64,000 nt of DNA from Malus domestica (taxonomy: Eukaryota > Streptophyta > Magnoliopsida > Rosales > Rosaceae). Within the stretch, counting starts at the first letter, position 1; every line of letters starts with the position of its first letter. Shown here one piece after another: positions 23,237 through 35,400 of this stretch. The translations under genes were made by a program, and so were the position numbers. The stretch is from positions 39,691,501 to 39,755,500 of the forward strand of contig NC_091670.1 in NCBI RefSeq assembly GCF_042453785.1. Direction: 5' to 3'. The notes under the pieces are model-generated. The model worked only from the letters and a program-made list of their open reading frames with translations. It was not told the origin of the DNA and did no database searches.

Positions 23237-25454
23237 GAGCAACTCCACCCTTGGAGCCCTCCCCCCAAGCAATCCACTATTCAATCCACCATGTGAACAG
23301 TAACTGCCATAATGAATAGTATTTGCCTTTTGCATCTGCACCGTTGCACTTGAATAACCCTGACAATAGGCAATAAAATATTATTATTATTATTATTATT
23401 ATTTACAAAATAATACTAAATAAATTTATTTGTAATTTCGGATAACCAATTTGTGGTGCTAGGATTACAAAAAGTACTCTAATAATCATCACTTAACCAA
23501 TTTGTGGTGCTAGGATGATCTTCTCTTGTCGTGCTAGGACCATCTCCTCTTGCTCTCGCTTCTCTTGCACGCCTCCTACGCACCACATCCTCTTTCTCCG
23601 ACTTCCAAAAATATTTAGAATTTGGAGACTTCCCTTCTAAAGGCGTGTTCATAATCTCACGATCTCGTTGAGTCATTCTTTCTTCTCTAACCAGTTCCTT
23701 TTCTTGCCTAAGTAGCTATCTTTCTATCTGATTAGCTTGAAATTCTCTCTCAACAGCTGCAGCTTTTGCCTCCTCTCTAGCCTTATCAACCTCAAATTTC
23801 GCCATTTCCCGCGCCAAAGTCAATTCACTATGGTGAGTAAGTTCTTCCATGTACTTTGCATAATCATGCTTGGAAGAACTTCCTTTTCTCTTTGAAGCCT
23901 TCTTACCTTGAGGCCTAATTGGATAACGAGTCGAACTCGACGCTTGTTCAGGGATGGGCGTTTCGGGCACTTCTTCTGCATCATCTTCATGCGAGCCATT
24001 ATCAGGTGTAGAGTATAGCGGGGTATTGTTCATGATAACTTCTGGACCGACATGCACAACTCTGAATTTAGGACAATCTTTGACAATATTCCAACATTCC
24101 CACCGGTTGAATGATTTATTTTTGGTTTTGGTTTTGGCACCATACCAAGCTTGTGCTTGAATTAGCTACACAATGGGGGAGAAGAAATAATTATAATCAA
24201 ACTAGGTAACAAATAAATAATACAAACAAATAATTATAATTAAGGTAGGTAACAAATAAATAATACAAACAAATAATTATAATTAAAGTAGGTAATAAAT
24301 AAATAATACAAACAAATAATTATAATTAAAGTATGTAACAAATAAATAATACAAACAAATAATTATAATGTAAATTTGGGTATAGTACAAACAAATAAAT
24401 AATATATTGTTACCTGTCCATGTAATTTTCCCCACTTCGAAGATTACTACTAGCTTGTGCTAAGGCGTCTCTCCAAATAGTAAACGATTGACTAAGTAAT
24501 TTCCAACGACTAGACATCGATTCTTTGGTTCTACTCCCACCCATTTTCTCAAGATAATTGGTATGAATAAGACTCCACATTTCTCGCAACTGCATCTCAT
24601 TACCCGTACGCGAACTATGAGTAACTTTAACCCAGCTAGTACACAATGCAATATCTTCAAGAGACGTCCAATTCGTACCTGCATCAGTAGTCATTTTGTT
24701 GAAAAAAATTGGATTGAAACTTTGGGAGAAGGATATGAATGTGATTGAAAGTAGTTGAGAACATATGAAATTGTGGTGTAAGGTTGATGATAATGAGAAT
24801 GTATTTATAGAAAAGTAGAAACATTTTTTTTTTAATTTTTAGATATTTTTTTTTGGATTTTTTACAATTTTTTAATTTTTTTTATTCAAATAATTAATCT
24901 CTGCCATTGGATTTAAAAAAATTTAAATTTCAACACTCCAGATTGTGTCACGTGTCACAACGGTAACTTTTCTTAATTTTAAAACTATTTTTTTAATTTA
25001 TAAAGCAGATTAATATCAATCATTGATCTCAGATTGAACGGTTGATATTAAATCAATTATTTATTTATTTATTATTGTTTCAAATTGGACGGCACATATT
25101 AAAGAGCCGTTGAGATTGAACGGACCGTGGGAAGCCACGTGGCTTCCCAACGGTCACCTGCATTTCCTGGCGTGCGGGCCATGTGCCCTGTAAACTTGTC
25201 GGCTGACGGGCCCTCACTCGCGAGTGAGGGGCATGCGCCTGACACAAAAAATAAAAAATAAAGCACCGACGCCAGGCCTAGCGTCAGGCTGACGTCACAC
25301 ACACCTCGGGCTGCAGGGCTGTCAATTCTCCATGGGCCTGGCCCTCGGGCTCCCACCTTTACTCGGGCTGCCCAACGTTGGAGGCCTATCCACCGGCCCT
25401 CGGGCCCTTTCCCTTTGCCTGTCCTCCAAGCAACCACCAAAGGTGGAGTTGTTC
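23237..25454 (-). mobile_element. PIF/Harbinger transposon carrying only ORF1
   Basis: The terminal inverted repeats are GAGCAACTCCACCCTTGG and CCAAAGGTGGAGTTGTTC, with the 3-bp TSD TAA at 23234-23236 and 25455-25457. The 2218-bp body encodes, on the minus strand, the Myb/trihelix ORF1 protein of PIF elements, but no DDE transposase. It could move only if a partner supplied the transposase. Internal 60-bp direct repeats of an AT-rich aaataattataattaaagtagg unit lie at 24180-24370. Confidence 0.88.
23479..24694 (-). pseudogene. Harbinger ORF1 (Myb/SANT-like DNA-binding protein), decayed
   Basis: Exon 1 (24694 to 24414) encodes a Myb/trihelix-like domain with the spaced tryptophans NWTSLED, CTSWVKV, REMWSL and SRWKLL, ending at a GT donor. 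After an AT-rich intron the frame resumes near 24170 with AWYGAKTKTKNKSFNRWECW, then a basic linker and a Glu/Lys-rich coiled-coil stretch. Plant databases often label such proteins NAM-associated or glutathione S-transferase T3-like; in PIF elements ORF1 helps the transposase bind and enter the nucleus. A TAG interrupts the coiled coil near 23717-23719 and the frame then continues to 23479. The exon phases also do not join cleanly, so the gene appears inactive. Confidence 0.75.
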
Positions 25455-26204
25455 TAATGTATTGTACTACATGCAAATCTAATGATCTTTTGATTGTGAA
25501 CATAAAATTTAAAAAAAAAAATTGAGGAAGAGTCTTGCATTGACCGACTATGATTTCTTCTTTTGGTTACCAACTGAGAGAACACATACTTAACAATTAC
25601 GATACTTACTAAACATGTTTAATTGTGTCCAAATTCGTAAAAATAGATAACGTATCAATTGGGATTTGAAAAGTGGCTAGGTTGCCCTAGCATATAAAAT
25701 TTAAAGGTAGAAAACTTATATAGTGGGAAAGAAAAAAATGGAAATGTTTTTTGAATTTCCTCCAAACATGTAGACCTAAATAATTGAGTTTGAGTAGATA
25801 AATTGGTGGGGGAGGAGCCTTCTGAAGAAAGGACACACTCACAGCATGCATGCACCATGCGTCACGCATCCCATCACATCATTTTCCCTGACTATGATTT
25901 TTGTTTTTGGACTTGTCTACGCGCATGGCATGAGAAATTGAGAGCGACTTCTTTGTCGTGACTCTCGGTATACTACTGCCACATCTCAAACAAATAATAT
26001 ATTGTCAGGTACTTTTATGTTCACAGATGATGTTGCATATGGGCCCCATCTAGCTCACTAGGCACAAAAACCTTAGCTGATCCAAGATCCTTGACCCATT
26101 TTTGTTAGCCTTACACTCTTAGCCCAGTTTCATTTGGGTTACAATCTTACATGCAGTTCCAACCCAGTGGTGGCGAAAATCATTGAGCCTTTTTGGTTAG
26201 GCAA

Positions 26205-26356
26205 AGGGGTGTGCTATCCACACATCACATTTTACTTTTTGCACACTTCTTGATAATTTATGTCCATTAATCTTCTTCAATTTATCCCATCCGACGGTCA
26301 AAAATTAAAAAAATGTATGAAAAATAAAATGGAATGTATGGATTTCACACCCCTAG
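26205..26356. mobile_element. Small MITE, vccacaca family, third copy
   Basis: It is bounded by aggcaaaggggtgtgctatccacaca-like and tggatttcacacccctaggt-like ends in inverted orientation, with ccgacggtcaaaaatt in the core. The end sequence matches the DEG15 intron copy. Confidence 0.7.
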
Positions 26357-26570
26357 GTAAAACTTGCTCGACATTGGAACCAGCAGTCATTGCGCCCTCA
26401 ATATATTAGGCAAAAGTTGCTTTACAATTAGGCCCAAATTATCAAATAAAATTTGCACCTAATTAGAGGTCGGGGAACACACAATGTGGAATACACTTGT
26501 AGAGTTACCACTAATTACAAGGCTGGGTTAGTGGCTTCTCTCAGAAGGACTGGGGTTCAAGTAATTATTA

Positions 26571-26729
26571 TAGGAAACTTTAACGAAAAATTTCTGGTAC
26601 TATTCATTTTAACGAAATACTATATTTTTACACTAAAAAGTCAATCCTGATATTATTCACTTTACCCTTTATTTTATCTTTATCATTAAAATTCAAAGCT
26701 TTCAAACTCTTTTTATTAGTTTTCCTATT
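26571..26729. repeat. Interspersed repeat, aggaaac...gttttcct
   Basis: The ends aggaaactttaacgaaaaa and attagttttccta are partly inverted. The interior (ggtactattcattttaacga, aaaaagtcaa) matches, in inverted orientation, the repeat at about 2938-3120. Confidence 0.5.
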
Positions 26730-27511
26730 ATTATATGGTGGTTTGTCAAGTAATTCGACAGTCCACATAGAGGTCACACTCATTTTGAGGGTAAAAGATT
26801 TGTACTCATATCATAACGACCCACGCATATTATGCATGCATTGAAACTTATTGCAAGTTTAATAATAGGTAGAAAAAAATTTGGCTATTTGTCGAAGAGA
26901 GTTGTTTTTTATACAAACAATTTGTGGGAGGGGGATATTGAATTCAGAATTTCAGGTGCATAGATCGTACTCTTAATCAAACTCAACTATAAACTTCTTG
27001 CAAAGAGAGATTTTGTAGTAAATAATTGTTATTAATCATATTAACGGTATCATTTAAGTTTTTTTCCCTTTTTTTTTAGTTTCGTGAAAAGTTAAAACTA
27101 TAAATTTGAGTTTTATTATTCAATTTACTTAATGTTGAAAGAATGATAGCATCATACCAATCAAAGGGTGATTTTGTAAATATTTAATTAGAGATATATA
27201 CCCGACCAAAAGTCCAACCTTTGCATGTCACGAAGGTTGAAGAAAGGGTTAATCACACCTAAAGACAATGTTTGGCATAATTACCTCTCTCTCTCATCAT
27301 AATTGCTTCTCATCACCATGCAATGCATATCCACTAATCACATTTACACTTTAATTGAGGAGAAAATGAGGGGGGTTGAGGGTGAGACACCTTGAAGTGC
27401 TATAGTACCACCCTCACTATCATAATCATATGTCACTAGCCATTTGTCCATTCTGAACAAAGTCAAGCCACAAATATGTGTACAAGTTATGGGGAGTCAG
27501 CCATGAAAATG

Positions 27512-27710
27512 GGACCAGGATCCTCTCTTGAGCAGATGGAGAGGATCCTCCTGACCAGGCCTATCGGGCTGTTCATTTTTTATCCAACGGTTACAAACAT
27601 GGGGCCCATTTAAAAGTTATAATAATTATAACCGTTGGATAAAAAATGAACGGCCCGATGGGCCTGGTCAGGAGGATCCTCTCCATCTGCTCAGGAGAGG
27701 ATCTTGATCC
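27512..27710. mobile_element. Mutator-like foldback MITE 1
   Basis: Two arms of about 82 bases are almost perfect inverted repeats with only a handful of mismatches around a loop of about 37 bases. The ends are GGACCAGGATCCTCT and AGGATCTTGATCC. A 9-bp TSD, ATGAAAATG, lies at 27503-27511 and 27711-27719, the size typical of Mutator-like elements. It is the same end family as 41445-41657. Confidence 0.88.
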
Positions 27711-28360
27711 ATGAAAATGGACTGTCTTGTAACCAAAAAAACAAGGACATGTGTTGCATAATGATAATATTGATGTTGAAAGATAGATTAAATAACCACG
27801 AACTCTTAATCTAGTAATACTTCCGTCATGCTTCGGACTCGGAATCGGTAGAAAAATTACCATGCACTTTATGTGCGATTAAAAATAAAAATAAAATTGA
27901 AAAAAATATGAGATTGAAAATTAATAAACTTCTTGGATATAAATAATTCGAAAATCCTTAATTACAGAATGTACAAAAATAAATCAAATCCTTAAATCCC
28001 AACTCATCTAATACAACATCAACTTGTCTACCCTATGGCTTGCCTATAATTTAACAAAAAAAAAAATGAAAGAGTGAGAGGTAAGCTCATCGTCACCCAA
28101 TGAGTAAAATATGTAATATGCAGTTAGGTGATGTTGTTTTGCACACGCTAGAAAACATGATAAGTACATCAAAAGCTTTAGCTACATAATTCTATATCAC
28201 ATCATCTTTTTACATGTTAGTTATCCTTCATATAAATGTAACTCACCATGTGACCTCTAATGGTCTTTCCGCTCTAATGTCTCCGCGTGCAGTTTACATA
28301 AATATCCCTTGGATAACCCAACATTAAAGTTCTCATTCTCCATGAACAACTCAAATAAGA

Positions 28361-28385
28361 CTATATATATATATATATATATATA

Positions 28386-28417
<32 letters not shown>
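28361..28417. repeat. (AT)n(GT)n compound microsatellite
   Basis: About 13 AT units followed by about 15 GT units. Confidence 0.95.
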
Positions 28418-28419
<2 letters not shown>

Positions 28420-29170
28420 GTCAAAATATTAACACAAAATCAAACATGTATGCTTGACTTGAAAATAGATAGATATAAATCAATTCCCATGATAATTAAT
28501 CGTGAGCTTGCTCATGACACTTACCGAGATATAATATGTGCTTGGAAATTGTTGATGCACAAAACCGGATGGTCTTGGAACAACGTAAATCCGACCGTGG
28601 ATCTGTAATGAAATGTAAATGACACAAGAGTTATCGTGGTTCACCCAAGGTTTGGGCTACGTCCACACTGATTGTATTGTATTTCTCTGTTGAAGAGGGA
28701 GAGAGAGAGCTTAGAGCTTAGGGGGTGTGAGGAAGCTTCGAGAGGGGGTGAGAGGCCTCAGAAATGGCCTCTGAGAGTGAGAGTCAGGCCTCTTCAATTG
28801 TAAGGGTGAGGGGTCCTTTTATAGAATAAGGACTCCTCACTTATTACATATTTGCCCCTTCCTTTATCCCATAATTACATTTAAGTCCCCTGAGTATTTG
28901 TACGAGATCTAAATACGAGGCCCTAAATATGGTATAAACAGTAGTCCCCCAAGTCTTCAGTCAAGAGAGTCTTTTGGCTGGAGACTTTGGCTGGAGACTT
29001 GAAATTCAGTCCATGTGTGGGCCGAAGTAACTAGATGTCGTCTAGAACTAATGCTTGATATGAGGCGGTGCCCAATCTGAAATGATGCTCAACTAGAAGT
29101 AGCACATGTTGCGAGGCCGCTTTGCTTGTAGCTTGTGTTGCCTTGGTTGGCTCGGCTTGTGGCGTTTGAA

Positions 29171-29345
29171 GGTGAGGGAGTCCCTTTTATAGAATAAGGG
29201 CTCTCTCCTCAATACATAAGTGATGGGTTAGAGTTGATGCTCGCAGTGAGACGGTTGCTCAGTAGGCGGCGATGCTCTCTAATGGTGGTGAGGGAGTCCC
29301 TTTTATAGAATAAGGGTTCGCTCCTTAATACATAAATAATAGGTT
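29171..29345. repeat. Two internal copies of the LTR promoter segment
   Basis: A segment of about 50 bp around ggtgagggagtcccttttat, including the tatagaataagg (TATA) word, occurs at 29171 and 29287. It closely resembles the same part of the LTR at about 28803. The internal region has therefore gained extra promoter-like units. Confidence 0.75.
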
Positions 29346-29516
29346 AGAGTCCCCCAAGTATTTTTCATGAGGCCCAGTTGAGGCCCAATATATGGTACAT
29401 AATGTAGTCCCCCAAGTCTTCGGTCAATAGAGTCTGTTGGCTGAAGACTTCAAATTGAATCCATGTATGGGCCGAAGTGGCGGTTGTTCGGATGTGGTAT
29501 TTGTATACCCTGCACT

Positions 29517-29885
29517 GAAGCTTTGTAAGTGAAGCTTTGCAAGTGAAGCTTTGAAGCTAGAGCTGTGTAAATGAAGCTTTCGAAGCTGGAGCTTTTATAA
29601 ATGAAGCTTTTGAAGCTAGAGCTCTGTAAATGAAGCTTTTGAAGTTGATTGACATGAGTGATGCTCATGAATGTTTATGTTGATTGACATGAGTGATGCT
29701 CATGAATGTTTATGTTGATTGACATGAGTGATGCTCATGAATGTTGTCATGAGTGATGCTCATGAATGTTAACATGAGTGATGCTCATGAATGTTGACAT
29801 GAATGATGGTCATGAGTGTTTATGTATGATTGTCATGAGTGATGCTCATGAATGTTTATGTATGAATGACATGAGTAATGCTCAT
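29517..29885. repeat. Two adjacent tandem-repeat arrays inside the LTR element
   Basis: From 29517 to about 29645 a 14-36 bp unit built on gaagcttttgaagctagagc repeats. From about 29646 to 29885 a 20-36 bp unit built on catgagtgatgctcatgaatg repeats about seven times; its core atgagtgatgctcat is nearly palindromic. Confidence 0.85.
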
Positions 29886-29994
29886 GTATAATTTGGAATA
29901 CTGGGCGTACTTTTGATCGCCTGGTTGGAGCGATTTTGGGCTTATGGGCCTTCGCCCTCTACACAACATTCCAGCCCATTTATTTTGGGCTTTT

Positions 29995-30029
<35 letters not shown>

Positions 30030-30682
30030 CTGATGGGGTTTTAGATGTTTCCGAAAAATAAGAAAAATAAATTACATCATTCTAGTGGGATGTTTATTCC
30101 CTGCTTTTGCAGTGTTTTTCTGCTGCACTCTCTCCGTCTCTTCCTCTGGCAGACATAAGGAATCTCTCTTTTCTTTTTCTGCTTTTCCTTTTCCTTTTGT
30201 TTTTGTTTCCCACTGTTTTTCTGCTTTGCTTAATCTCCCCGCTCTTTGCTTTTGCTTTCTGTATTCCTTTCTCTTTTCTTTTGCTTTCTGCTCCCACTAC
30301 CTCACTGATTTCTTGAGTATAGGGTCCCCCGACTCGAGCAGGTTCTCACCATTTACGTTGTCGGTGGTGTTACCCTGCTGTCTGTGGTTAGCCCTGACCT
30401 CCTGCGGAGAGCTGAGCTTCTGCGACTTCAGGAGGCAAATGACGTCGTACCAGATCCCTAGCCCCTCCTTCTTCTCTTCCTTCCTCCGTCTCTGCGTTTC
30501 TCATTGTTTCGAAACTGTAACCACCCAAGAGATCGAAAAGGAAACCACCAAAACAAATGTTGTGTGGAATCCAGGTAATGACAGCAAAACATGTTTTCCC
30601 TGGCTCAATTTCTGACAGAATATACAGGCGGAGATGATTGTGCTGTGTGGCGTCACCACTCGGGGGGGTGTTTGTCTCCTAC

Positions 30683-30862
30683 CTAATATGAGAACTCGTG
30701 ACCTCGAAGTGAGATGTATTGCTTGACCCAGATGGCGATGTCCTCTGCACAAGCCTGAGCCTTCCGAAGTTCCTCTGGGTAAACAATGGCGCGGTCTCTC
30801 ATCCAATCATGTTCTGCCACCACTGCAAGGGTCGGAGGCATAAGCTTTAAAGGTGCTCTATT
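30683..30862 (-). pseudogene. Captured C-terminal fragment of a CXE11/CXE16-type carboxylesterase
   Basis: A 59-codon minus-strand stretch reads APLKLMPPTLAVVAEHDWM, then RDRAIVYPEELRK, then AQACAEDIAIWVKQYISLRG and a HEFSY stop. This matches the end of plant alpha/beta-hydrolase carboxylesterases as I remember them. The catalytic Asp lies in the AEHDWMRD motif. A block expected between EELRK and AQACAED, which holds the catalytic His (VHEF), is missing without loss of frame. The nucleophile Ser region is absent. It sits in the interior of an LTR retrotransposon in the element's own orientation, so it is a transduplicated gene fragment and not a gene. Confidence 0.8.
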
Positions 30863-31914
30863 CGTCTCTGCTTGCTTTTCGCCAAATTGGACACCGCCGG
30901 ATTACCATAGCTGTTGCGCCGAGAAGGGGTGGCCAGTAAATTGTTAAGGCTCTGGCGGACCGGATCGGCTCGGTTGGGCCGTTATTAAGATCGGATCGCT
31001 TTGGTGCGGCGATAACCCTGGGCTTGAAAGCGGTTTCAGGTGGACTGAGTCGTGAACTCGGTCGTGGTTAGGTGGACTGAGTCGGGATTCCAGGTGGACT
31101 GAGTCGGTGGAAGATAGCGGGAAAGGTCGACTAGCGGCAGAGAGTTGGAAGAGAGCACGGGAGGGAGGGGACAGTGGGTGGAGTCGAGCGGGTTAACTCC
31201 CAAGACAGTGGAAGAGGCTACGACAGCCACGTGACGGTTGTAGGCGTCAGCGAGATGGGTTGCCCAGATCTGTATATTTCCACCGCTTGTTTATGCCCAG
31301 ATTTGTAAAACTTTGTTAATGAAAAGCAAAAGATTTTCTTCTATAAAACTCTGCAGAAGGCACGGAGAGAGAGATATGAGTGATTGTGTTTCCATTGCTG
31401 CCGCCGTGACCGGGAGCTGGAGCGGGAAACATGGGTTTTGCAGTGATTGTGCAGGTTCACGGTGGAGGTGAAAAATGAAAAAGAACCGACATAGTTTTTC
31501 GTGTCGATTCCCACAGACGGCGCCAAATGTTGATGCACAAAACCGGATGGTCTTGGTACAACGTAAATCCGACCGTGAATCTGCATGAAATGTAAATAAC
31601 ACAAGATGTATCGTGGTTCACCCCAAGGTTTGGGCTACGTCCACACTGATTGTATTATATTTATCTGTTGAAGAGGGAGAGAGAGCTTAGGGGATGTGAG
31701 GAAGCTTCGAGAGGGGGTGAGAGGCCTCAGAAATGGCCTCTGAGAGTGAGAGTGAGGCCTCTTCAATTGTAAGGGTGAGGGGTCCTTTTATAGAATAAGG
31801 ACTCCTCACTTATTACATATTTGCCCCTTCCTTTATCCCATAATTACATTTAAGTCCCCTGAGTATTTGTACGAGATCTAAATACGAGGCCCTAAATATG
31901 GTATAAACAGAAAT

Positions 31915-32464
31915 AAACTTAGCTTGGTAATTAATACAGTTTTTTTTTTTTTGGTTAAACGATAGATTTTGTTAGATTAGATATTAGGTTAACCAACAAC
32001 GGAGTTTGAACTCGCACCATCATGCAATCGCTTAACACCTTTCCACCACTGTGGTAAATGGCCACTTGTGGTAATTAATAAAGTTAACTATTAGTAAAAA
32101 AAAATAAAACAGATTAGTATTGTCAATATGCATAGGTACATGCATAAAACGTCCACCTTGGTAAAATGCTTACATCCATCAATAACTTATCCTAGTTAAA
32201 AATAATATTCACAATAAATAAAATAAAAATAAAAATAAAAAGGGAATCTCACAATTTCTCTTCTCAATTTAATAAGAGATTTCAAGTTCAAACGAGACGT
32301 CTATTTCTATAATTTCTTATCAAGGAGCACCAAGGTCCAATTGAAGAATGTAGGTTTATAACTTTATATCATTAGAGAGTTGCTAGACCTACCCTATTGT
32401 CTTATTTTTCCACCCACATTATATTTACATCCACTATAAAAAGTTAAAAAATTAAGAGAGCTGC
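31915..32464. other. Short gene-free spacer between LTR elements
   Basis: AT-rich, with an internal near-repeat of tagacctaccctattgtctt that recurs right of the next LTR at 35861. Nothing else is recognisable. Confidence 0.5.
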
Positions 32465-32469
32465 TAGAC

Positions 32470-35400
32470 TGTGACAACCCGTCCCAAATTTTATTATTTT
32501 ATAAATTTTAAAATGTGAAATTACAAATATGCCCTAAAGACGAGGATTTTGACTTCTGTTGACCATCGTCTAGAGGAACGTATGACTTATTCTTTTAGCG
32601 TAATTGTGTAATATTCGTTAATACGAACGCATAGGCAAAAACCATTTATAAGTCCGAATTATAATGGTATAGATACGGACGTTTGAAGGTGTGAACTATA
32701 GATTGTGGGAATTATTTAATTCCTGGGTTAAAAGTTAAGTTAGTTTATTAAAAAGAGGGCCAATCAGATTTTTAAGGGAGGGGGTGGGGGAAGCAATCAA
32801 TTAAGAAGAAGATGAAAAGAAAAGAAAAGGAAGAACCAAACCTCCCCTCCCATCCGTACACCCGCGCACCCACACGAGCAAATTCCGGCGAGTTTCACCC
32901 ACCAACACCCTTAATCAACTCCCCCTGGACCTAAGAACAAGACCCAATTAGTTGTAGGGTTGTTGGAACATTGAGGAAGTCGAATTGAAGAACACCCATC
33001 TTAGGGTTCTGGCGGGTTTGAGTGAAATTGGAGCTCTTCCCGGCCTATTTGGCCTTGGTCACAGGTATAAATTGATTCCTCATGTTGTGTAGATGAATTT
33101 TCGTGTATGGATCGTGTGATTTGGTGGAGAAATGAGAAAGTTATAACGATTTAAAGTTTACCTAGTTTCCGGCAGCCTCCGCCACTTTCGAGGTGTTTTT
33201 CGGCCAAATCACAGCTAGATAGCTATCTTGTAAGGTACCAATTTCTTTGTCTCGTCAAGAATTATGATTTTCATTTTTTTAAATCACTTGTTTTCGTTGA
33301 GTATTGACAAAGTTATGGATGTTGAAAGGTTGCCCAGAAATTCCGGTGAGTTACCAGTTTTCTCGCGGACAGCCGTCTTTCAAACCATTTTCCGACCACC
33401 TCCGGCCACCATTTGGACTCCAAGCTGGTATAATTTTATTCTACATTTCTCTAACTTCGATTTGGTATATTATAGGTTGAATTTGGTTGAAAAACAAGTG
33501 AGATATGCAGTTCTAAAGATCGCTCAGGAAATCTGTAAAATCTGCAGATTTCAGGCAAAGTCCCATTAAGGTCCACCATTTGATTAGAATAGTAATTGAC
33601 GATCTAACCGTTGGATAGTCACCAAACTTTAATACATTATAGTACGTAATATTTGAGGACTATAGAACTTAAAGATCAGGAATCCGACGTACGGATCTTC
33701 CCGAATTGGATGTGTAAGTTTATAAAATAAATGTTAACCGCCACTTGATTTTGGGTAATTGACGGAGATCCGACCGTTGGATCGCAATAAAATTTTAGTA
33801 TGTTATTCTAGAAGCATAATGTGGATCTTTGGAAGTTTCGGATTGAAAATCTAATTTGCTGATCTTCCGGATCGAGTTATACAGGGTTGTAGACCTGACA
33901 TCTTTGATCGACGATTGACTTATGGTCAATGGGTCTCAAACTATTTTAGAATGTCCTTGAGGATGTGTTTTATGCGAATTACGTATTCTAGTGATGAGGA
34001 TTCTGAGATGTGGTTAATAATTGGCCGCAGGCGTCGATCGCTCGGGACTCTCCGATGGTTATGCTAGGAAGTTGTAGCACGGACTCCAGGTGAGTGGATC
34101 TTTCCTTGCTCATCATATGTTTTATGATTTATAATTTTATAATGTTTTTAAATAAAACTAAGAAATTTATGCCATGACATATATATATATATATATATAT
34201 GTTATAAAATACTATGAAATGGTTGAGTTAGATTTCTTCGTGATTTATCCATATGCGTATCACTATAAATGATTTTTGCGAACAACAAATGGCTTGATCC
34301 CTGTTTAGGGTACATAGGCAGTCTAACGAGACGTTAGATGCAACCATATAAGAAATGAGATTAAATAATCGAGATCATAGCCTTGTTTAAGGAATTGAGC
34401 AATGTGTGTGGGCTTTTGGTTTTCAGTATATATTTATATACTTGATATTTTCCCAGAAATATGTTTAAATGAGATTATGCCTTGAATGCCATGCATATAA
34501 GTCTATAATTCGAATATGAATTGGCATATGATGCATTATATATAATTGTGTTGTTGTGAGCGCTCTGAAGTGCAAAGGTGAACATAGGACATTCAGGTAA
34601 GTTCAGGTAAGTTTAAGTAAATTCAAGCAAGTATACGGTATTAATTGATTGATGAGATATGTGATGAGATATGAATATGTCGTATAGGTCATTAGAGGTG
34701 ATTCCGACTTATATGCTAGCCATGATTGATGAGATATGTGATAAGATATGAATATGTCATATAGGTCATTAGAGGTGATTCCGACTTATATGCTAGCCAT
34801 GATTGATGAGATATGTGATAAGATATGAATATGTCATATAGGTCATTAGAGGTGATTCCGACTTATATGCTAGCCATGATTGATGAGATATGTGATAAGA
34901 TATGAATATGTCATATAGGTTACTAAAGGTGACTCCGACTTATATGCTAGTCATGATTGATAAGATATGTGATAAGATATGAATATGTCGTATATGTAAT
35001 TAGAGGTGACTCCAACTTATATGTTAGCCATGATTGATGAGATATGTGATGAGATATGAATATGTCGTATAGGTCACTAAAGGTGACTCCGACTTATATG
35101 CTAGCCATGATTGATGAGATATGTGATGAGATATGATTATGTCATATAGGTCACTAGATGTGACTCCGACTTATATGCTAGCCATGATTGATGAGATATG
35201 TGATGAAATATGAATATGTCGTATAGGTCACTAGAGGTGACTCCGACTTATATGCTAGCCATGATTGATGAGATATGAATATGTCATATAGGTCACTAGA
35301 GGTGACTCCAACTTATATGCTAGCCATGATTGATGAGATACGATTATGTCGTATAGGTCACTAGAGGTGACTCCGACTTGCGTACTATTATGAGTTATTA

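Larger units (their letters stand above)
25458..28549. other. Gene-free region between Harbinger and LTR element
   Basis: AT-rich DNA with several small elements (26205-26356, 26571-26729, 27512-27710) and an (AT)n(GT)n tract. No frame over 100 codons resembles a protein. Confidence 0.55.
28550..31909 (-). mobile_element. Non-autonomous LTR retrotransposon with captured carboxylesterase fragment
   Basis: The LTRs lie at 28550-28940 and 31528-31909, both TGTTGATGCAC...TATAAACA. They are flanked by the exact TSD GAAAT (28545-28549 and 31910-31914). The element reads on the minus strand. Next to the right-hand (5') LTR is TGGCGCCGTCTGTGGGAA, a standard primer-binding context, and next to the left-hand LTR is a G-rich polypurine stretch (cttgggggac). 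The 2.6-kb interior has no gag, protease, reverse transcriptase or integrase. It carries a carboxylesterase fragment, two tandem-repeat arrays and two extra copies of the LTR TATA-region. The LTRs differ at several positions and by small indels, so it is older than the element at 56124. Confidence 0.92.

Noticed and set aside
30085..30615. 176-codon plus-strand frame rich in Phe and Ser
   Set aside because: It is antisense to the LTR retrotransposon interior and is a reading of pyrimidine-rich DNA. A minus-strand stretch at about 30297-30470 looks somewhat protein-like, but I could not identify it.
34646..35385. CRISPR-like regular repeats
   Set aside because: Units are contiguous 77-bp tandem repeats without unique spacers, in a plant LTR.
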